Source: Apoderus coryli (Eukaryota > Arthropoda > Insecta > Coleoptera > Attelabidae). Taken from it: DNA of 64,000 nt. Position 1 is the first letter of the stretch. Each line of letters begins with the position of its first letter. A program made the position numbers and the translations under genes. The notes beneath the pieces are model-generated. The model saw only the letters and a program-made list of their open reading frames with translations, did no database searches and was not told the origin of the DNA. Shown piece after piece: positions 57,546-64,000 of this stretch. The stretch is from positions 13,150,260-13,214,259 of the forward strand of contig OU452205.1 of NCBI GenBank assembly GCA_911728435.2, read 5' to 3'.

Positions 57546-60350
57546 GTCAACATTTTTTTATATGAATACATTATTTCTGGATAAATACTTCGTTCTGTTT
57601 CGCTTTCAGGAATTGCTAAAATATTGATTAATCTTTTTGCTGTTATTATTAATGAAGTAGTTTTGAAACTATTGCATCTGAGCGTATTATTACCTAATTT
57701 CAGATAATCATTTCCTGATCTACAGAATGTCCGTCTTTATAAATATTGATAGTCTAATCCTGAATTTTATTACCGCAATGACACTTAGGTAGACTCTTCG
57801 ATCAATCACATTTTTTCCACTCATCAGTGCTTGAACTTGCCAGGTCTCCTTGCACGTAATCGAATGTCAGATAACCCCCTTCAATTCAACCTAGCGTCAT
57901 TAATTGTGTTATTAGAAGTTATAGTTTCGTCCAAGAGTTTTTGACATCACTAGACTAAATATTGTATATACACCCTTTATATGGTGATTCAGTTTTATCC
58001 AGCACTATTTAAAATGTAGATTCCACTAATCAAAATAAATTAATTTAATTATGTGCACTTTTATTCAATTTTTCATTACTTCGAGGCTATCAAAGTTTAA
58101 AGATTTATCATTTTTTAACAAGTTTCTAAACACTTAATATAGACCTTTTCCAGATTGATATTTAGAAAATTTCAATTCCAATTCAGATATCTCAAATGCA
58201 ATTCGGAAAACCCCAATTATAATTCAGAGTTTTCAAATGTAATTCAGAATAATTGAGATAATATCTTTTATGCCTTTGTTTTACCTACCTGTCAATAAAA
58301 GTGTCGTGAACAAATTGTTACTTTAATAATGTATTTAAGTGTTAAAGGATTAATTGTGCAATTTGTCGAAGTTCTATAGCAAGAAATCCTGTTAATCAGT
58401 TGTTGCCCAGCAGAGATTTACTGGAGGTGAAGCGTTCACAGCCTCTGCTTGTTACTTTCAAAAAAATCGTCCTCTTTAACACCCTGTATCTTTGTAAATA
58501 AGGACTTTTCGAAAAATTACAATTTAGGTTTTTTTCATGATTAGACGTCCCCAATTCGCTCACAAATTTTGACGACCCATTTTAGAAACACCTTGTATAT
58601 CAAGTTGAATTATATTAACAAGTTAAATTCGTGCACTCAGCAATTACAAGAGATTGTATTCAATCTCTTCTTTATGTTCCTCTAATAGTTTGCCGTCGAA
58701 TGTCTAATACGTTATCCACAGTTGTACGAGGATAATGATTGAGGATAAATTTTATCTATTATAATGTGAAATGATGCTGTTTTCCTAATAGCTTCGCATG
58801 AAGTCATACAAAAATGATGGATGGGAAGGGTCTTGCATCTATATACAACTTACAGACGTCAATTCTAAAAATGGAATACGTTAATGTCAGCTTTGTATTT
58901 AACATGCTTGGAGAGGAAATTTTGTTCTGGAAATTTCAGTTTAATTATTTTAAACGCAAATAATATATCAATAATTCAATAAGATTTAGTAGAAGTAGAA
59001 CCCTCAGAAAAATAAACAATAGTTCATCTAATTTCCAATTATCTCTTAATAACAGAAATGTCAATATTTACCTTTTTAATGACAGAACCAGTGCTGTAAA
59101 CAAAAGTCAGTGGCATAGTGTAATTTTTTTAAATCGTGGTTGCAGTTTCCAATAAGCCTGAGAAACGGAATCGGTTTCTACTAGGTTTAGACAAGTCAAA
59201 AATTATTATGATACCAACAAAAAAAAACTATTTCGACGGTTTTCAAGTCATTAGATAGATAGGTTATTATTGACATAAAAATAAATTATTGTAATACGTC
59301 AATTATAAAACAATACAATACAAATCTACAATATAAAATAATTATACAAACAGACACGTAAATAAAGACGGTATACGAATTATTTCATATAAAAAACACC
59401 TAATAATATTTTTCCTAACGAAAACGTTATATTACATGTAGTAGTATGCTACTATTAATTCAGAAATTATGAAATATAAATCATTGTATAAATTTACAAT
59501 TATTGTTGTTTACTATATTACTGTCAATTTTGCACCTAGGTATATAGTATATTTATACAACTCATGTTAACTGTTATCGCTGCAAAATCCCAAAATCTAC
59601 GCCATTGTACCTACATGTGAAACGTAACCTCACTCGGAAAATTACTCGACATGCAAACTAAGCACTATGTTTCCCCCATTATTTAAAGGAAAACCAGTTT
59701 TACACACTAAAGTGGAAGAGCATCGTAAAAATCACTCAATTCGGATTATAAAACTATACGTAGCACTACTAGCACTGCAAACGTCAAGCGTAAACAATAA
59801 ACAAATCGATACAAATGCCTCCGCGGGGTTGCCACTCATTTGTATCCGGTAGAACTGGATTTTTGTGAATCATATTATATTTGATTATTTTCTTGATGTT
59901 AAATATTTTATGAACATAATAATGGAAGCCGAATACAAAAAATATATATTGTATAGTTCTGCAATGTAAGAACACTGACCAACCCTGATAAAAATTTACA
60001 GTGCGATGTGAAATACGAGTTCTGATTCTATGAATAAAACGAATAATTGTCAACGGTGTCGGATTTTATTAGTAAACATATAAAAAGTTGTGCAGCATAA
60101 AAACATTTGTCTTGTTATGCCACTTCTATGTTTGTTTATTTTTCTGAGGTAGAACCCAAATTTTATATTTGATAAAACTGGGTCCCCATGTATCAGTAAC
60201 CAATATCCAAATACCCAGGGTTTTAGGCAAAGAAAACTTTAAGGGGGTGTAAATTTAGAAAATACATATCCAAGTTCTCCACCTGCAATAATTGTATCAC
60301 AGATAGTCCAATGGATACTTCCCCTTTAACAAAAAACATTTTGATAGTCA
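57546..60350. other. Gene-free upstream region of the HES gene
   Basis: No gene. Contains the CAGGGTG-type fragment at 58456-58598 and short AATTCAGA-type repeats at 58165-58262. May hold HES enhancers, but none can be shown from sequence alone. Confidence 0.35.
58456..58598. mobile_element. CAGGGTG-type fragment, inverted copy of 679-832
   Basis: Holds AACACCCTGTAT and AAACACCTTGTATAT and the shared block CCTAAATTGTAATTTTTCGA in inverse orientation, relative to the copy near the left edge. Confidence 0.6.
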
Positions 60351-60360
60351 CCGGAATGCG

Positions 60361-60660
60361 GTTATATGGTGAGTGCAGAGGGGGCAGGCGGGCGGGTCGT
60401 CGCTTGTTAGACACGAGACGCGTCAGACACGCGCCGCCGCTCCGTCCACACAGCCTACACCGTCGCGACGCCAACGCTATCAACCACCGTTGCTGCCCCC
60501 CAGCTTTATTACTGCTCATTTACCGGCCAACCTGTTCTGTATTTTGGCCCCTGCTGTTGTTAACTCCTTTCCCCGCATCCCACGCTACCTCCAACCTGTG
60601 CTGTTGCGGATCACGTTGCTTTATTCCTACGTGTGCACGATATTATACAGTGTGATCTAT
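60361..60660. promoter_or_regulatory. GC-rich island upstream of HES
   Basis: About 250 bp of markedly GC-rich sequence starting GTGAGTGCAGAGGGGGC, with ACACGCGCC (a CACGCG-type site) near 60430 and a CACGTGC-like string near 60630. Overlapping Arg/Pro-rich frames of 98-114 codons occur on both strands and are explained by composition. Could be a distal promoter or enhancer of the HES gene 3 kb away, or a noncoding first exon (GTGAGT donor at 60370). Confidence 0.35.
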
Positions 60661-60714
60661 ATTTCAAATTCACGACAACTTCTAGAACACAACAGGATAA
60701 GATGTAGATAATCA

Positions 60715-62180
60715 TATATCTAAACAACGACTTCTGGTAAAAGCAAGCTCATTAGGAAATTCCAAGGAGTACCTATATTGACACATCAAAACCCAGAACC
60801 AGGCAATCATTAGACAAGAACATTACACGATTGTTAATGTCCTTGATCACTAATCTACTTATTATTCGAAAAATCCCGTTATTTTATATTTTGACAATTA
60901 ATGGTTTGTGTTTAGCTGTTGATGAAATTGCTTTGGACTGTTTGATATCCAAAAGAAGCAGACCGCAGTTTTTTATTGAAAATTACGAGATGTACCTTAT
61001 TAAAGGTAGGTAGGTTTCTAGATTCTAACCGTAAACAAGCGATATGCATGGTCAATGTTGATTTGCTGACCTGAGATCTTATCTCATTTTTACTAAAGAT
61101 CTGAAGATCGTGACTGATGTTCTCCACACACATTGCTTAAATATTAAAACAACCAGAACCACAAGTTTAAAAAATTACTGCTTTTTCTGAAGCATTTCAT
61201 TAATCTGAAATCCCTGTAAGAAAAAATTATACAAAACCATATAAACTCCAACATCTTAAAGACCTAATCATAACAGCATTAAGCAGCACGTTGTCGGCAG
61301 ACCACCAATAGCGTTTTTTATCGCACCGTGGCTCTGTAGCATTTTACGTATTTTTTTTTGTACTTATTCTTCGTAATTATTGATTCATTACGTTTACACA
61401 CGTAAAACAACACTTCAGTCGCCGGTGATGAGCTTGCGTTTTTACTTTCTAACTCTGAACCCGAAACTACTGCAATCGAGTTCTATATTGATAATCAAAA
61501 AACGACTCAGCTGATAAAATAGTTATTTATTATACAAGGGAAAAAAGTACTAAATTTTAGCTCGAGGTTGTGTTGTCTCCCGAACCGAGAGCTAAAATCT
61601 AACTTTTTTCCCGTGTATGGTACACTATTTTTTTCTGAGACGGGAAAAACTTCGATTTAATATTGAAAAAAGTCAGAAAATTATCCAAGTGAAATTTCAA
61701 GTTTTAAAAAAGTAATCAAATATCTGTCAATTTAATTCTGTAATTTAATTTAAAAATTGCGAGCACTCCACCGGAGTCAGTAGAAGCAGCAAAAGTAGCG
61801 TCACAAATTATTGCCAGTTTTGATATATAAAGAAAATGTAACTTTTATATAATAAAATTTCCTAAAATTAAATATCTACCGTTACTTTGTGTCCGTGTAC
61901 TACTAATACTGATAAATTACAAATGCATCATAATTTAATTACATGTTGAAGTTTGTCATTTTGGAATATTTCAAAATATCAGATGGACTGGAAGTTTGGT
62001 TGTCAAACTGACAGAATTTTTCAGAATTAAATCAAATAACTTATCGAATTTTAGATATTATTTTCCAAATAGATAGACGATATTAATTCTTTATCAAATA
62101 AACAGACTAAAATAGCAGTTGATACATCCACGGGGTTAAGGGCTCTGCCTATATGCGGATTTAACTCCACCAGAGTTGCG
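60715..62180. other. Gene-free stretch with one hairpin
   Basis: No gene. Inverted repeat at 61538-61620: GGGAAAAAAGTACTAAATTT and its mate ending AACTTTTTTCCC, around a short CTCG-rich loop. Confidence 0.4.
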
Positions 62181-62181
62181 A

Positions 62182-62233
62182 TATTTTAAGGCTGATGATG
62201 GAGCTGGGACCCCGAAACATGTCCCTTTGAATA
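62182..62233 (+). ncRNA. Hammerhead-ribozyme-like fold
   Basis: In exact hammerhead order: TATTTTAAGG (stem I), CTGATGA core, a 15-nt stem II region, GAAAC, AT, GTC, then CCTTTGAATA. The last pairs with stem I at 9 of 10 positions (one G-U). GAAAC-AT-GTC gives the minimal A-C/G-U stem III. Weak point: the stem II region TGGAGCTGGGACCCC offers only about 2 bp at its base. Probably a relic from a Penelope-like or similar retroelement; cleavage would be after GTC at 62223. Confidence 0.45.
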
Positions 62234-62611
62234 AAGATTTTTAAAAATTAATAGTGGAGACGACGAAATTGTTTCATTGTAATTTAATAATAAAAATTTC
62301 TGTTAGTGGTGTTTGTTGCTGTCACATTGACAGTTCGTGATGTTAATTGTTGTTGATGACATTGTCAAAATCAACAAAATTTTTATTTACCTAGGAAATT
62401 TTTCATTATTTTATTATTTACCTGGGGAGAGAAATGTCACTTCTCATTAGGGGAATTAGGTTAATGTTAATTTATCATGTTAGTCGTAAAAAAATCTTCT
62501 GCAATATCAAACAATACTAGTCATTCATTCCAAAAATGATTTCACTTATTATTTTTTGATACTATTCTAACTGGAAACGAGGCCAATGGATATGCCAGAT
62601 GTGCAGTTTAC

Positions 62612-63300
62612 CCCGCATTTATTTTGTCTTTGTCACTCAATTTGCTGTACATCTAAAAACACTTGAAGAGGCAATGCCGGACTTACCATCTTTGTTTCAC
62701 ACATTATTGTATGGCTGCAGTAATAGCTACTATGCTAGACAGAATTGTGCAACTCCAATTGTTATTAATGTGTTTAAGTTTAACGTTGATAGTGCTATAT
62801 GGAATGTGTAGGTACTCATATAATAAATACTTTGCAAATGCGATGAATGAATATGCAATTTATAGCAATACAATAGATAATCAACTCAACTCACATAAAT
62901 TAGTAAACATAAATTTTTAAATTAAAAAAAAACTTTGAAAAACTCGTAAAGATGTGTGCAGTTAACTGTTAGCTGATCAGTTTCTGTTTAATAAAAAATC
63001 GAAGATTAATATTAATCAATGTGGTAGTAGATAACAATAATTAAAAGTAGCAACTCGCCGTGCATATGGACGAGAGGCAGTGCCTTACGCTTAAATGATT
63101 TAGTTACGGCCAGTAGGGATGTTTTTATTGACTTTGGCCTTCTATCGTTCTGCTTTCGCCGACGGGCAAGCCGCGGGCAGGGCATTGTTGCCTCATTGTA
63201 TAGCGAGCATTAAATGGACGCACGATTTACATGACAGTTATGTATTTTCATAATTTAAAACATATCATCATGTGCGTAGGTATAATAGGTATACAATGAT
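62612..63300. repeat. Dispersed repeat, copy 2 (inverted)
   Basis: Inverted counterpart of 14655-15338 with the same hydrophobic frame ('VHLKTLEEAMPDLPSLFHTL', plus strand) and the same GC-rich block. Confidence 0.65.
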
Positions 63301-63475
63301 TGTATTGAATTAAAAGCTAAAATTTATTTATGATAACATACGATATTTTTATTTACTATTAGCCTAAAATACTAAATTTGTTTGTAACAGAGAAAAAATA
63401 TCTTACAAATTAAAACAAAAATGCCGATTAATAAAAATCAATGGAACCAAATACTTAGCAGCAAATCACCACTGC

Positions 63476-64000
63476 GTTACATCGCCTTTTCGACTGATTA
63501 CTGCTTCGATATCTCTTGCCATAGTGTTAACTAATGTTAGGCAGTCATCTGTTCCAAATTTCTTGGAGACAGGTTCGCAATTCTGGAACGGTTCTAGCGG
63601 GATTCGATCGGAGCTTTTTCTTCATGGTATGCCACAAGTGTTCAATTGGCGGGAGATCTCGACTACGCAACGTCCATTTTAATACAGGAATATTGTTTGC
63701 TAACATGCAACTTTTACTTTTTAGCCGTATGGATGATACATTCAATATTTTTTAAACGCATTTGTACAATTTGGGGTATTAAGTTATTCTGAAACACATG
63801 AATGTACTTATCAGCAATCATAATACCTTCCGCAAAGTGTAAGTTTCCTACTCCACTTGATGACATGGACCCTCAAATTATAATAAGCCGGAAACTTAAC
63901 TTTTTTTAAATTCATCTGAAACACTTCTTCTTTAATTCTTATGACACGACTTGTACTATCACCAACTCATCAAATATGGCTTCATCACTCCAAATAATGG
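63476..64000 (-). pseudogene. Tc1-like transposase, C-terminal part, runs off the right edge
   Basis: From the edge inward: 'IIWSDEAIFDELV' (first catalytic Asp), frame-shifted 'GVGNLHFAEGIMIADKYIHVF' pieces, 'RSRDLPPIEHLWHTMKKKL' (third catalytic box, D-x3-E-type), 'VPELRTCLQEIWNR', and the C-terminal 'LVNTMARDIEAVISRKGD'. The stop is at 63476. Several stops and shifts. The N-terminus lies outside the window. Confidence 0.8.

Noticed and set aside
60311..60711. Overlapping Arg/Pro-rich ORFs of 98-114 codons
   Set aside because: Long frames occur on both strands in the same GC-rich island; composition explains them.

Overview
This is AT-rich, intron-bearing eukaryotic DNA, most plausibly from an insect. 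The evidence is a hairy/E(spl)-type bHLH gene, a THAP-domain gene with spliced exons, RNA polymerase III tRNA-like units, and a dense load of the mobile elements usual in insects: jockey-like LINEs, Tc1/mariner, piggyBac, Penelope-like and Crypton elements. A beetle is possible but the order cannot be settled from this window.

Layout. 0-5 kb: a decayed LINE, a possible Crypton stub, a TATA/GC-rich promoter-like patch, and a frameshifted THAP-domain gene on the minus strand. 5-15 kb: gene-free, with short tandem repeats, a Tc1-like transposase relic and hairpin MITEs. 15.5-16.4 kb: a tandem array of about 317-327-bp units, each carrying an identical 73-nt tRNA cloverleaf. 16.5-23 kb: a giant palindromic foldback element, a LINE tail, and a TIR-bounded element that encloses a ~132-bp satellite and a transposase relic. 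23-43.7 kb: four tandem copies (A-D) of a ~5-kb unit built of exon-like modules with splice-site-like borders and small ORFs. These copies are interrupted by a piggyBac-type MITE, a Penelope-like insert, a LINE with an intact RT ORF, and mariner remnants.

43.7-56 kb: a second copy of the giant foldback, LINE fragments, a Crypton tyrosine-recombinase pseudogene, a nearly complete Tc1/mariner element, a tRNA-Ala-like relic and another long-TIR element. 56.4-57.3 kb: the one clearly intact host gene, a single-exon HES/hairy-type repressor ending in WRPW, with two class-C (HES-type) binding sites just upstream. 57.5-64 kb: gene-free sequence with a GC-rich island, a hammerhead-ribozyme-like fold, an inverted copy of the repeat at 14.7 kb and a Tc1 transposase relic running off the right edge.

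Working together: the HES gene probably carries its own regulatory DNA, including possible autorepression sites. Nearly everything else is mobile or repeat-derived. The least explained features are the tandem exon-module array at 23-43.7 kb, the tRNA-like tandem array, the satellite inside a transposon, and the recurrent CTGA(A/T)GA...GAAAC hammerhead-type motifs.
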